Shown: positions 52,787 through 62,191, numbered from the stretch's first letter. The stretch: 64,000 nucleotides of DNA from JAGTVG01 sp964543195 (GCA_964543195.1 CAZIXF010000006.1:53296-117295); one strand, 5' to 3'. Translations and numbers: made by a program. Notes: generated from the sequence alone by a model not told the origin.

Positions 52787-54955
52787 CTAGATATTCCACC
52801 AGTAGGTAAACTTAAATACCAGGGCCCGGCTTTTTACATTGAAATTGGATGGTAAATAATTATCCGTATAAACAATATAAAAATCAGAAGCCGGTTTATA
52901 ACGCCACTGAAATCGCGTATTGATATTTAGATTATCGAGCTGTTCATTATACTGGATAAAAGTGGTCAAAAATATATTGTTGGTAAAGGTCACGTCGATC
53001 CGTGGTCCGACAAGCCAGAAGAGCGCGTCGTTATAGGGTTCCGGTAGTTCGATGTCGTTTACAGAAAAGGACATATTTATATTTCCGTAAGGCTGGAATC
53101 TATAACCCAGAAAACCACTAACATTGAAACGTTTACCATTATAATAACCCCCATATCTAGAGGATATTTCATAGGTGATCAGATTCCCTGGTGAAGAATT
53201 ATATTCCAATCCTGCGGCATTCCAATTATAACCTGTGCCGGCAACTAATGAATCACCTCCTGAATTGGTAGGATCGAATGGATCACTTAATTTAACATAA
53301 TCTTCGCTTAACCACACAGCCAAATGACTTCGATTCAGAAACTGAATCCCGTACCCGATCCAGGATTCACTTTCAATATAGTTAAAATCCTGATCAAGAT
53401 AAATGGATGAAGCCAGAAAGGGACCATGACTAACTATTTTTTCGGAATTCGGGAAAAAATTATACCTGATCTCTGGTCTAGTCCTGTAATAGGCTTTTCT
53501 CGGCACATATCCAACTTCAGCATTATAATTTTCTCCCACATATTCCTGCCTGAATTCCACATTAATCTTTTTGGCATCATATTCCAGATCTACTGCTCCT
53601 GTATAGTCATCCTGGTTTACGCCTTCAGAAAACGATTTATGGAACATGAATTTACCATTCCACAGGTTATCTGCAGAAGCAAGGTTATATTCCAGCCCAA
53701 GGTTTCTGTTATATTTGGAATATCCTCCGGGATCAGTTTCCGGATTATAGTTAATAGATCGTTTGTTGATAAAGATGGCTGATATGTTAGATCTGGCAAA
53801 AACCTGCCTCTGCAATGCCAATACACCAAAATTCTGTGCCGGAAGACTCACACTGTCCACTGAACCGGTTTGAATATCCATGGCGCCTATCCGCCAGTTC
53901 TCATCTATTTTGCCACTTAACCTTGCGCCAAAATATATGGGACTTTCCAGACCAATCCGGCGTGAAAAGAATGGCCGGATATTTCTAAAACCAAAACTGG
54001 CGAACAGGTCACTGTTCTCGATAAAAAACTGTCGTCGTTCAGGGAAAAACAATTCAAACCTGCTCAGGTTGGTCACCTGCCGGTCGACCTCGACCTGAGA
54101 GAAATCAGGATTAGCCGTCAGGTCAAGGTTTAAGGCAGAGGTAACCGCTATCTTGGCGTCCCCTCCAAAACGAATATCTCTTTTGGTATCTTCATTCAGT
54201 TCATGTATCCTGCTCATCTCGCCCGCCAGATAGGGAATTATCGAAATATTGGATTTACTCACAGGCGGAGGTTCGTCCCACTGCATGATTCCTGTATACG
54301 CAAGTGAAGCTGTAGGAAATTGACGCGGAACCGGAGCCCAGGCCGACTTTTCATTGACTTTAAGATCGAGGCGGCTGAAATTGATACCCCATTCCGTAAT
54401 CCCGTTTTTATACCTAATGGATTTAAATGGGATCCGGGCTTCAAATATCCATTTATCCTTATAATTCTTAACTGCCGAGCTCCATTTATTATCCCAGCTC
54501 AGATCCACGCTGCCGCCACCATACATCAACCCATCCCACTGGGCACCGGCAGCATTTGCACCAAAGGAAAAGCCATTGGTCCTGTCATCAAACGGGTCGA
54601 TGAAAACAAGGAAATTATCATTCAATCCAAAGGAAAAATCCCTCCGCATGGATTCTACAATATATCCTCCCGGTAAGTCATCAAAGCAAACCGCTGATAT
54701 ATAAAAATTATCCTGGTCATAGGTTACCCTCACGTCCGTCCTCATCTTCGCTTTGGAAGTATCCATTGGCAGGACCATATAAAAATTCCTCGCCACATCA
54801 GCCTGTATCCACGCGGCTTCATTCAGTTCACCATCTATGATGATCTCCGAATCAGCTTTTTGGATTCTTATTATATAGTCGTTGTTTATTCTTTGAGCAC
54901 TGGTAAATAATACATTAAAAAATATCAAACCTGCCAACCCCAGGATCCTCTTCAT
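52787..54955 (-). CDS. DUF5916 protein with N-terminal CBM9-like domain
   Basis: A 722-residue outer-membrane protein. Signal peptide (1-20, ending TSAQ), then a CBM9-like beta-sandwich (about 30-220: EIIIDGELNEAAW, DVRVTYDQDNFYISAVCFD, WIFEARIPFKSI), then the DUF5916 region with FFPERRQFFIEN and RRIGLESP, and a C-terminal half of alternating aromatic strands ending LVFKFTYWWNI, consistent with a beta barrel and a BAM signal. The family is widespread in Bacteroidota and has no firmly known function. It is convergent with the DUF4956 cassette. Confidence 0.88.
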   Translation of the reverse strand: MKRILGLAGLIFFNVLFTSAQRINNDYIIRIQKADSEIIIDGELNEAAWIQADVARNFYMVLPMDTSKAKMRTDVRVTYDQDNFYISAVCFDDLPGGYIVESMRRDFSFGLNDNFLVFIDPFDDRTNGFSFGANAAGAQWDGLMYGGGSVDLSWDNKWSSAVKNYKDKWIFEARIPFKSIRYKNGITEWGINFSRLDLKVNEKSAWAPVPRQFPTASLAYTGIMQWDEPPPVSKSNISIIPYLAGEMSRIHELNEDTKRDIRFGGDAKIAVTSALNLDLTANPDFSQVEVDRQVTNLSRFELFFPERRQFFIENSDLFASFGFRNIRPFFSRRIGLESPIYFGARLSGKIDENWRIGAMDIQTGSVDSVSLPAQNFGVLALQRQVFARSNISAIFINKRSINYNPETDPGGYSKYNRNLGLEYNLASADNLWNGKFMFHKSFSEGVNQDDYTGAVDLEYDAKKINVEFRQEYVGENYNAEVGYVPRKAYYRTRPEIRYNFFPNSEKIVSHGPFLASSIYLDQDFNYIESESWIGYGIQFLNRSHLAVWLSEDYVKLSDPFDPTNSGGDSLVAGTGYNWNAAGLEYNSSPGNLITYEISSRYGGYYNGKRFNVSGFLGYRFQPYGNINMSFSVNDIELPEPYNDALFWLVGPRIDVTFTNNIFLTTFIQYNEQLDNLNINTRFQWRYKPASDFYIVYTDNYLPSNFNVKSRALVFKFTYWWNI

Positions 54956-55373
54956 CGGCTAAAAAAATTACTTCGTAAGAATGAATTCATTTGAACACAT
55001 AATTTCATGTAAAAATATCCATTAAATATTAAAAAACAGTTCATTCAGGCCATTATTCGCGGATAATCTGACAGGAAATTTGCCCGGAGGTTTACTTTGG
55101 ATATCATACCAATGATCCGGTTGACCGGGTGGATGTGAGATGACCAACACAAAATCCATATTCATTTTTTTTCCAGACCCGGGATGGGAGCCGGTTTTAA
55201 AATAAAATGACACAGGCCTGCCCCGATCGCTAAATTGATCAGTAACAGATTATAAATTGATCAGTAACAGATTAAATGAGTATTGATGAAAGAGATCAGT
55301 ATATTTACTCATGGTTTTTTTATCCATCCGATTTGTTTTTTCGTATAACTCATTAACATCAAAAGGAGTAACT
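54956..55373. other. intergenic region with a 22-bp tandem duplication
   Basis: Region between the DUF5916 start and the plug-lipoprotein start. A 63-codon minus-strand frame at 55022-55213 lacks any recognisable feature and is not called. At 55231-55274 a 22-bp unit is exactly duplicated. Confidence 0.5.
55231..55274. repeat. exact tandem duplication of a 22-bp unit
   Basis: Positions 55231-55252 and 55253-55274 are identical (core TTGATCAGTAACAGATTA). The copies sit about 100 bp before the plug-lipoprotein start and could be a recent slippage product or a paired binding site. Confidence 0.9.
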
Positions 55374-55805
55374 ATGTTAAGAAATTTTATTGGCCTTTTA
55401 GTGATCGTCATTTTTTCATTGGGCTGCGCCTCAACCCAACAATCAAATGTTGCAGGCAATGATCAGCAGACCAATCGGTCTGATGCTTCATCTGAAGTAA
55501 ATGTAAAAAATGCCACTTTGGAATTATCGGATTATCTAAGACGTCTTCCGGGTGTTCAGATCACAGGTTCTGGTTCAAATGTAACCGTGAGGGTCAGAAC
55601 CAGTACCAGCGTAAGCAACACCGTTGAACCGCTTTATGTAATTGACGGCAACCGGGTGGGCAACAGTTATCAGAGTGCTGCCTCCCAGGTGGATGTTAAT
55701 GATATTCAATCGGTGAGGGTTTTAAAAGATGTATCCTCTACCAGTATGTATGGAATGCAGGGAGCGAATGGGGTAATCCTTATTAAAACGAAAACCGGTA
55801 ATTAG
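55374..55805 (+). CDS. lipoprotein consisting of a stand-alone TonB-receptor plug domain
   Basis: Start at ATG 55374 after an AAAGGAG site; the lipobox is FSLGC (Cys 18). The 143-residue protein has an N-terminal linker and then LELSDYLRRLPGVQITG, PLYVIDGNRVG, DVNDIQSVRVLKDVSSTSMYG and ANGVILIKTK, the complete signature of the plug domain of SusC/RagA-type receptors. There is no barrel after it: a stop follows the plug directly, and the next gene is an unrelated transporter. Carboxypeptidase-regulatory and TonB-box regions are also missing. It may act as a soluble plug-like interaction module at the outer membrane. Function unknown. Confidence 0.88.
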   Translation: MLRNFIGLLVIVIFSLGCASTQQSNVAGNDQQTNRSDASSEVNVKNATLELSDYLRRLPGVQITGSGSNVTVRVRTSTSVSNTVEPLYVIDGNRVGNSYQSAASQVDVNDIQSVRVLKDVSSTSMYGMQGANGVILIKTKTGN

Positions 55806-55855
55806 TAAACAGACAGTTATTTTCTTTTTCCAGGTGATGCGCCCTTAATTTTAAT

Positions 55856-55886
55856 ATATTTGCGCCGGAATATAGCGCGCAAATAT
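55856..55886 (+). terminator. 10-bp hairpin, terminator of the plug gene or translational switch
   Basis: ATATTTGCGC (55856-55865) pairs exactly with GCGCAAATAT (55877-55886) around an 11-nt loop, followed by TTTTG. It ends 1 bp before the TTG start codon of the EamA gene, so it could terminate the upstream transcript or hide that gene's start. Confidence 0.5.
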
Positions 55887-55887
55887 T

Positions 55888-56766
55888 TTGAAAGAACTGA
55901 ATTTCCGGCTTTCATTCGAACTGGCATTGACCCTGGTATTCATGGGAGGCGTTCCCGTATTCATCAAATTCACATCGGCCAATCCCATAACCATTGGAAT
56001 GGTCAGGTTATTAATGGCCTCTCTTTTAATGGGAGGATTGATCTGGCTTAGAAAGGAAAAAATGCCAACGGGATTTTCCCAGTTGAAAAACCTGGTCATT
56101 ATTGGCGTGATCTTCAGCCTGCACTGGATAACTTATTTTTACAGCATTAAAATAGCTACTGCTTCAATCGGTATATTGGGGGCGTCTACCTATGGCATTC
56201 ATCTGATCCTTCTGGGTTGGATCTTTTTAAAAAACAAACCAAGACTTACAGACTGGCTAGCCCTTGTAATCGCACTTTCCGGAACTTACGTAATTATTCC
56301 GGAACTCACCTTAACGAATGAAGTTACCCTTGGGCTGTTGTTGAGTATTACAAGTGGATTGCTTTTTGCTTTCCTGCCGATACTGCACCAGAAAACCCAG
56401 CATATATCAAATAATATCCGTTCACTTGGACAATATGTGTTTGCCATTCCTCTTTTCCTGATTTTTTACAATCAGTTGGATTTTGATCTGCAAATGGTAG
56501 ATGTGTACAGTCTTTTATACCTGGGTATATTCGGTACTTTTCTGGCTCATACATTCTGGATAAATCTGACTACTAAATTGCCCACTACCTTTACCAGTAT
56601 AATTTTTTATGTTGTGATACCCATGACCATGACACTGAGTTATTTCTGGTTAGGTGAAAAAATGCCCTTAAATAAAATTTTTGGCGCCCTAATGATAATC
56701 AGTGCAAATATTCTTGGCATATCCGGTAAAATTAAAAGAAAAAACAGCGACGATACCGCAACTTAA
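55888..56766 (+). CDS. EamA/DMT-superfamily transporter
   Basis: Inner-membrane drug/metabolite-type transporter with ten predicted helices in two EamA repeats of about 140 residues. FELALTLVFMGGVPVFIKF (helix one), MVRLLMASLLMGGLIWL, SIGILGASTYGIHLILLG, and in the second repeat GTFLAHTFWINLTTKLPTT and MTLSYFWLGEKMPLNKIFGALMI are typical. The start appears to be TTG at 55888, since the first ATG (residue 19) would remove half of helix one. The transported compound is unknown. It is convergent with the sensor kinase gene, 6 bp apart. Confidence 0.88.
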   Translation: MKELNFRLSFELALTLVFMGGVPVFIKFTSANPITIGMVRLLMASLLMGGLIWLRKEKMPTGFSQLKNLVIIGVIFSLHWITYFYSIKIATASIGILGASTYGIHLILLGWIFLKNKPRLTDWLALVIALSGTYVIIPELTLTNEVTLGLLLSITSGLLFAFLPILHQKTQHISNNIRSLGQYVFAIPLFLIFYNQLDFDLQMVDVYSLLYLGIFGTFLAHTFWINLTTKLPTTFTSIIFYVVIPMTMTLSYFWLGEKMPLNKIFGALMIISANILGISGKIKRKNSDDTAT

Positions 56767-56772
56767 TTCTCT

Positions 56773-59700
56773 TTACGCGGAAGAAAGGGAAGGCAACTTA
56801 AGTGTGAAAATTGTTCCCTTATTTTTTTCCGACCCGACCCTTATCTTGCCGTTGAGTTTATCGAGGGTTTCCTTAACTATATACAGACCGAGACCCGATC
56901 CTTTATTTTCATCAGTGGCCCGGTAAAACATGTCGAATATTTTATTTATATGTTCACGGGAAATTCCCATTCCGTTATCCTCTATAATGATTTCTGCTTC
57001 TTTACTGTTAAAACCGATTTTTATGCTTACGTATTGATCCTCTTTTGACGGGTCATGGTATTTTACTGCATTGGACAACAGATTATTAATCACGACCGAT
57101 ATCCTTCTTTCGTCACTATGGAAATCACCTTTCCCCTCAATTTGTATTTCCTTTCTGATCCGGTTTTCTTCGTCGAGATATTTTATTTCTTCCACAGCCT
57201 CTTCAACGATCTTATTAAATTCCACCCTGTTTATCTTTACAGATACGCTGGCGTTTCTGGAATAATCAATTATATCACTTATAAAACGTTCCAGTTTTTT
57301 TATACTTTTTTCAATCATCTGTAAATAAAGAGGCATATTGCCGGTAGGTCCATCTTTTTTGGCAATATTGACAAGGCCCAGAACCGAATTCAAAGGAGCT
57401 TTCAGATCATGACTGGCACTGTACACAAACTTATCGAGTTCTTCATTAACTTTTTTAAGTTCCTTATTCCTTCTCTCAATAACATTGACCCGGGTACGGT
57501 ATCCAAACCAACCTAATAACAATAATAAGGCAATACCTATGACATACACTTCTACACGTTGGTATATAAAAGGCTTTATTCTAAAAGAAAAACTGGCGCC
57601 TTCCTCATTCCAGATATTGTCGTTGTTGCTGGCGATCACCTGAAAGGTATATTTACCGGGAGGCAGGTTTGTGTATTGAACTTCACGCACATTCACTGTT
57701 TCTGTCCAGTCTTTATCCGTCTTGTCCAACCTGTATTTAAACCGGACTTTGTCGGGAGCCTGGTAACTCAAAGCCGTGTATTTTATACGGTATCTGAAGT
57801 TTCCAGGTTCAAGCACCAAATTGCCGGACATCAGATCTTCACTGATAAACTCACCTGAACGGTCGGTCAGAAAATCGGTTATATATACCGGGGGCTCGAT
57901 CCTGTTTTTAGCAATATTAGCCGGATCGATTGTGGCCACACCACCCAATGTGGGTATCCATATTTTTCCGTCAGAACCTTTTAATGAACGGGTAGCGCCT
58001 GTACATTCCTTATTCTCAAGTCCGTCATTATGGTCAAATACGGTGGTTCGCACATCGCCGGCCTCTCCATACAAAAATGCTTCCAGATCGGACCTATTAA
58101 CCCGGTAAAGTCCTATATTGGAAGTGAACCAAACACCCCCCACATCATCAAATATTATATCGAAAAAAGTATCATTCTGATGTGTACTGTTCAAAATAAT
58201 TTCCTTGAATGTTTTTCCATCAAATGTAAATATTCCCACATTGGTAGCCAGCCACAAGAGATCGTCCTCCCCTTCGTAAATATTAAAAATTAGAATTCCG
58301 GAAGGGTCCTCATATATATTGTATGAAGAGATTTGCCCGTCAGGATCAATTTTAGATAGTCCACCGCCATGAGTACCCACCCAGATGTTCTTCTGCTTAT
58401 CTTCCTGGATGCATAACACATAATCGGATCCCAATCCATTTTCCTTTGTGTATTCCCCGGACAGCATTTTATCTTCAAATTTCAATAATCCTCCGGATCG
58501 TGTGGGCACCCAAATATTACCTCGGCTATCTTTGCGGATCCGGCGCACATCATTCACCGGTAATATATTTTCCGTATTTAATAATCTTTCCTCAGCACCT
58601 TTTTTGATCAATATGCCACTGTAACTCCCAATCCATACTTCATCCTTATCTACAAAGCATATATCCCTGACCCCGTTACTGTTCAGATCCGTATTTATGG
58701 GAAAATCAAAAATCGTCTTGTTTTTAATGATGTTAACTGCTCCATCGTCGGAACCTACATAATAGGTGCCCGGTTCTTTTTCTTCTATTATATTCACCAG
58801 GTTTAATGCCAGTCCATCGGTTTCGGTATACTTCACAAAATTCCCATATTTGAGCCTGATCAATCCTCCTTTTTTGGTTGTTAACCACAAATTTCCTTCA
58901 AAATCAAAAATAAGATCACTTACCTGACGCGTAGGTAAACCATCATGGGTGGTAAAAAACTCCTGAATATTATAAAAGTCATTGGTCCTGGCGAGACCTG
59001 TTTCAGTAGCATACCATATTGAACCAAATCCATCTTCAATGATGTTGTTGATCTCAACATTTTCAAAATAATTATCCGTTATCACGCGATCTTCTTTGAT
59101 TATATTCAAGCCATTGGTAGTTCCGGCATATAATGTATTGTTGGAATCTATATAAATGCAGTTCACATCACTGGAGGACATACCGTCGTCCGTATCAAAT
59201 TTTGTGTAGAGTTCTCCTTCTTTTTTAATGAGCCCTTCGTTAAATGTGGCAATATATAGGTTTCCTTCTGTATCGGCATTTATATCCATGATGGTAGATT
59301 CCTCAAGCCAGGAATTATGCACTTTATTTAGTTTATTATCCTGAACAAAGTATAATCCACTGTTATTCGTACCGATCCACAGTATATGATTCCTGTCTTC
59401 AAAGACCACTTTTACGTTCTTTGGAAGTTCCCTGTTAAATTCGGGATATGAAAAATGCCAGTTCCTGTATTGAACGATTCCGCTGGCCTGGGTGGAAAAC
59501 CACACCGTACTGTCGGAACCTAAAAACATATCCAGGAAAGCATTGGAATGTAAAAATTCGAGATCTTCAGAATCATGCAACTCAAAAGATTTACCATCGA
59601 ATTTTATTGTCCCATTATAACAGGTAATCCATATAAATCCCTGATAATCAATATTAACTGATGAGAGATTGTTTGAAATCAATCCATCTTCAGCAGTCCA

Positions 59701-59829
59701 TTGATTCAAAACCAGGGATCTGACAGGCTGGTTTGGATGAATTATCTTAGCCTGGTTAATATCAATGCAGTATGCATTATCTATTATTAGAAGGCAAAGA
59801 ATTAAAAAAATAATTTTTGCAGTAGACAT
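56773..59829 (-). CDS. periplasmic propeller sensor histidine kinase (reg_prop, Y_Y_Y, HisKA, HATPase)
   Basis: A 1018-residue sensor. Signal peptide, then two seven-bladed propellers made of reg_prop repeats (NLSSVNIDYQGFIWITCYNG, HILWIGTNNSGLYFV and many alike, about 35-640), a Y_Y_Y domain (about 680-745: LSYQAPDKVRFKYRL, YTNLPPGKYTFQVIASN), one transmembrane helix near 755-775, a HisKA domain with phospho-acceptor His 807 in YSASHDLKAPLNS, and a HATPase with NLLSNAVKY, IEDNGMGI and GSGLGLYIV. Unlike the hybrid two-component systems of many polysaccharide loci, no receiver or AraC-type domain is fused, so a separate response regulator is needed; none is adjacent. Confidence 0.95.
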   Translation of the reverse strand: MSTAKIIFLILCLLIIDNAYCIDINQAKIIHPNQPVRSLVLNQWTAEDGLISNNLSSVNIDYQGFIWITCYNGTIKFDGKSFELHDSEDLEFLHSNAFLDMFLGSDSTVWFSTQASGIVQYRNWHFSYPEFNRELPKNVKVVFEDRNHILWIGTNNSGLYFVQDNKLNKVHNSWLEESTIMDINADTEGNLYIATFNEGLIKKEGELYTKFDTDDGMSSSDVNCIYIDSNNTLYAGTTNGLNIIKEDRVITDNYFENVEINNIIEDGFGSIWYATETGLARTNDFYNIQEFFTTHDGLPTRQVSDLIFDFEGNLWLTTKKGGLIRLKYGNFVKYTETDGLALNLVNIIEEKEPGTYYVGSDDGAVNIIKNKTIFDFPINTDLNSNGVRDICFVDKDEVWIGSYSGILIKKGAEERLLNTENILPVNDVRRIRKDSRGNIWVPTRSGGLLKFEDKMLSGEYTKENGLGSDYVLCIQEDKQKNIWVGTHGGGLSKIDPDGQISSYNIYEDPSGILIFNIYEGEDDLLWLATNVGIFTFDGKTFKEIILNSTHQNDTFFDIIFDDVGGVWFTSNIGLYRVNRSDLEAFLYGEAGDVRTTVFDHNDGLENKECTGATRSLKGSDGKIWIPTLGGVATIDPANIAKNRIEPPVYITDFLTDRSGEFISEDLMSGNLVLEPGNFRYRIKYTALSYQAPDKVRFKYRLDKTDKDWTETVNVREVQYTNLPPGKYTFQVIASNNDNIWNEEGASFSFRIKPFIYQRVEVYVIGIALLLLLGWFGYRTRVNVIERRNKELKKVNEELDKFVYSASHDLKAPLNSVLGLVNIAKKDGPTGNMPLYLQMIEKSIKKLERFISDIIDYSRNASVSVKINRVEFNKIVEEAVEEIKYLDEENRIRKEIQIEGKGDFHSDERRISVVINNLLSNAVKYHDPSKEDQYVSIKIGFNSKEAEIIIEDNGMGISREHINKIFDMFYRATDENKGSGLGLYIVKETLDKLNGKIRVGSEKNKGTIFTLKLPSLSSA

Positions 59830-59897
59830 GCATTCTTCAATTACCCGATAAATCTATGATGTAATTTTATTCAATTTAATCTTATTTTAAAACTTTT

Positions 59898-60722
59898 CTA
59901 AAAAATGTACTTCAAATTAAAACTGGTCCAGCTGAGCAGTCTTCGCCGACCCAGTACATAAAACATTCCACCTATCTTAATGGCCAGTGAACTGGAAAAC
60001 AATCTTCCCAACTCAGGCCTAATGTTTAACGTACCTTCGCGCTGATTAAATTCATAAAAATAACCTGGAGCAATACCGAACCAGGTCTCATTGAATTCAT
60101 AATTAAAGAAAATTTCACTTTGCACCACACGTATTTTTCTGCTGTCTATATCCGGGTCGCTGGGAATCCCTCCGGGAACCCCGGCCCCCCATTCTATATT
60201 GGCACTTCCAAATGAATGGGTATATCTGAAGTCCGGATATATCGCTATTTCCTGAACCGGCCTGTAGGCTAATATAAATCCGGGGGATAATATGGGAACT
60301 CCTGCACCATGGCCTGCAAATTGATTTCCCGTAGGAAAAGAGAAATTTGCATATAAGGCGGATGAAGCTAAGGTTCTTACTCTTAATTTTGATTCATAGG
60401 TTAATAATTTATACTGAACACTGATATCTCCCAGGCCGGATAGATTTTCAATTCCAATATACTCCGAACGAACAACCGGCACCTTCACCGAAAAACCATG
60501 ATTGTCCTCAAACAATGATAGTCCTCCTTCCAATGAAAACTGCCATAACTGTCCTTTATCAAAATTAAACAGCTCACCAGTAAAATCAACAAAATCATAA
60601 GGCAATGTTTCATCAGCCGGATTCAGATATCGACCGTTTTCCATGACCGGCCATTGTCCGTAACTTTTTATGGAAACGGGTATCAGGAGAATAAATATTT
60701 TCAGGATCTGGTATAAATTCAT
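59898..60722 (-). CDS. outer-membrane beta-barrel protein of unknown function
   Basis: A 274-residue exported protein (signal peptide ending KSYGQ). The mature chain alternates short aromatic strands and Gly-rich turns (WQFSLEGGLSLF, LSGLGDISVQYKL, YANFSFPTGNQF, SEIFFNYEFNETWFGIAPGYFYEF) and ends SFNLKYIF, with a terminal Phe suited to outer-membrane insertion. About 12 strands are plausible. The gene follows the sensor kinase on the same strand, 68 bp upstream of its start, and could be cotranscribed with it. No family recognised. Confidence 0.75.
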   Translation of the reverse strand: MNLYQILKIFILLIPVSIKSYGQWPVMENGRYLNPADETLPYDFVDFTGELFNFDKGQLWQFSLEGGLSLFEDNHGFSVKVPVVRSEYIGIENLSGLGDISVQYKLLTYESKLRVRTLASSALYANFSFPTGNQFAGHGAGVPILSPGFILAYRPVQEIAIYPDFRYTHSFGSANIEWGAGVPGGIPSDPDIDSRKIRVVQSEIFFNYEFNETWFGIAPGYFYEFNQREGTLNIRPELGRLFSSSLAIKIGGMFYVLGRRRLLSWTSFNLKYIF

Positions 60723-60784
60723 TCCGCTTGCAATTTAAACAAAAAAAATATTTTATCTTTCTAAAAACAATTATCCCCGGTCGC

Positions 60785-60991
60785 ATGTCAATTGATTTTA
60801 GCAAAAAATTAGCGATTGAGCATTCCAAAAAGAATACAGTACAAATAGCCAAATTTATTAATCAAGATCGAAAAAAATTCGATACCCTGATGAAAATCTT
60901 CTTCCACATCAGAAATTCAGATCTGTCAAGAAGAGCCTCCCGGGTAATGCGGGGGGACGATTTAATACCATTCATTAATATAAAAAATTAA
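60785..60991 (+). CDS. short helical protein, probable truncated HEAT-like family member
   Basis: From the ATG at 60785 a 68-codon frame reads SIDFSKKLAIEHSKKNTVQ, IAKFINQDRKKFDTLMKIFF and RRASRVMRG, then diverges to a short tail and stop. From memory this resembles the N-terminal half of a roughly 170-residue helical-repeat family of Bacteroidota in which the last segment continues as RAAWVLSY-type helices. If right, this copy lost its C-terminal part and may be a remnant. It lies 6 bp before the GH130 lipoprotein gene. Confidence 0.45.
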   Translation: MSIDFSKKLAIEHSKKNTVQIAKFINQDRKKFDTLMKIFFHIRNSDLSRRASRVMRGDDLIPFINIKN

Positions 60992-60997
60992 ATTATC

Positions 60998-62125
60998 ATG
61001 GTGAAATATCCGGATATTCTGGTCCTTTTCTTTTTACTTCTTATCAGTTGCAAGCCGGGAAATTCAGACCGGGCTTCTTCTGAATCCGGGAATGATCATG
61101 TTGCCTGGCAATGGGGCCCCTTTGTCAAGGTTGACAGGCTGAATCCTGTCCTTACACCCTCTGATCAATTATCCTTTATATGCCCTATCCTGGATAAGGA
61201 AGTGTTCTGGGAAGAAAAAGATGTTTTCAACCCTGCGGCTGTAGTTAGAGGAGACCGTATCCATTTGATATATCGGGCAGAAGATACGACCGGCAAATTT
61301 GCCGGCACCTCCAGGCTGGGTCATGCTGTCAGCGAGGATGGACTGCATTTTATCAAATCTGAAGAGCCGGTGTTTTATCCCCGGGAAGACCAGATGAAAA
61401 AATTTGAATGGGAAGGCGGTGTTGAGGATCCACGCCTTGTCGAGAATGAAGAAGGTATATATTTTATGACCTATACAGCCTGGGACGGAACCACAGCAAG
61501 GCTTGCCATTGCCAGCAGTCCTGATCTGAAGAACTGGGATAAACATGGGCTCGTTCTTGATGATTACAAGAACGGCAGATACAGGGATCTATGGTCAAAA
61601 TCAGGAGCCATCGTCTCACGAAGAGAAGGCTCGAGGATAATTGCCACAAAAATAAATGGCAGGTACTGGATGTACTGGGGTGATACCAATATTTACATGG
61701 CCACCTCTGAAAACCTCATTGACTGGCAACCGCTTGAGAATGAAAAGGGAGAACTCAGAATCATTTTTGGTCCAAGAAAAGGTTATTTCGACAGTGACTT
61801 GGTAGAACCTGGCCCACCCCCCCTACTTACAGAAAAAGGGATTTTTATGATATATAACAGTAAGAATGATGCTGAAACAGGTGATGCCGGACTTCCTGAC
61901 GGAACCTATGCGGCAGGACAGATTTTATTCAGTACAACGGATCCCACACAGGTTATTGACCGTTCTGATGAATATTTTTTCAAGCCGGAAAAAACATACG
62001 AAATTAAGGGTCAGGTAGGCAATGTATGTTTCCTGGAGGCCCTGGTGCCCTTTAAAGGCAGGTGGTTCCTGTATTATGGAACCGCCGATTCCAAAATAGC
62101 GGCAGCCATATATAATGAACAGTAG
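60998..62125 (+). CDS. GH130-family lipoprotein (mannoside phosphorylase or mannosidase)
   Basis: Five-bladed propeller enzyme acting on beta-mannosides. A lipobox LLISC (Cys 18) gives outer-membrane or periplasmic anchoring. DVFNPAAVVRGDRIHLIYRAED and GGVEDPRLVENEEGIYFMTYTAWDG carry the GH130 core; the Asp of VEDPRL is the catalytic acid. SDLVEPGPPPLLTEKGIFMIYN is the later conserved blade. Export argues for a hydrolase (beta-1,2-mannosidase type) rather than a phosphate-dependent phosphorylase, but phosphate-binding residues cannot be judged by eye. It is convergent with, and shares a terminator with, a sugar porter gene. Confidence 0.88.
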   Translation: MVKYPDILVLFFLLLISCKPGNSDRASSESGNDHVAWQWGPFVKVDRLNPVLTPSDQLSFICPILDKEVFWEEKDVFNPAAVVRGDRIHLIYRAEDTTGKFAGTSRLGHAVSEDGLHFIKSEEPVFYPREDQMKKFEWEGGVEDPRLVENEEGIYFMTYTAWDGTTARLAIASSPDLKNWDKHGLVLDDYKNGRYRDLWSKSGAIVSRREGSRIIATKINGRYWMYWGDTNIYMATSENLIDWQPLENEKGELRIIFGPRKGYFDSDLVEPGPPPLLTEKGIFMIYNSKNDAETGDAGLPDGTYAAGQILFSTTDPTQVIDRSDEYFFKPEKTYEIKGQVGNVCFLEALVPFKGRWFLYYGTADSKIAAAIYNEQ

Positions 62126-62127
62126 AT

Positions 62128-62191
62128 AACCTTGAAGATCCCGCAATCATCCTAATCAATGGATATCTAAGGGATCTTCAAGGTTTATTTT
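62128..62191. terminator. bidirectional terminator between GH130 and sugar porter
   Basis: AACCTTGAAGATCCC (62128-62142) and GGGATCTTCAAGGTT (62171-62185) form a perfect 15-bp stem around a 28-nt loop. It is flanked by TATTTTTAT on the right; both convergent genes end within a few bases of it. Confidence 0.9.

Noticed and set aside
55022..55213. 63-codon minus-strand frame upstream of the DUF5916 gene
   Set aside because: No recognisable motif, signal or context; composition is compatible with chance.
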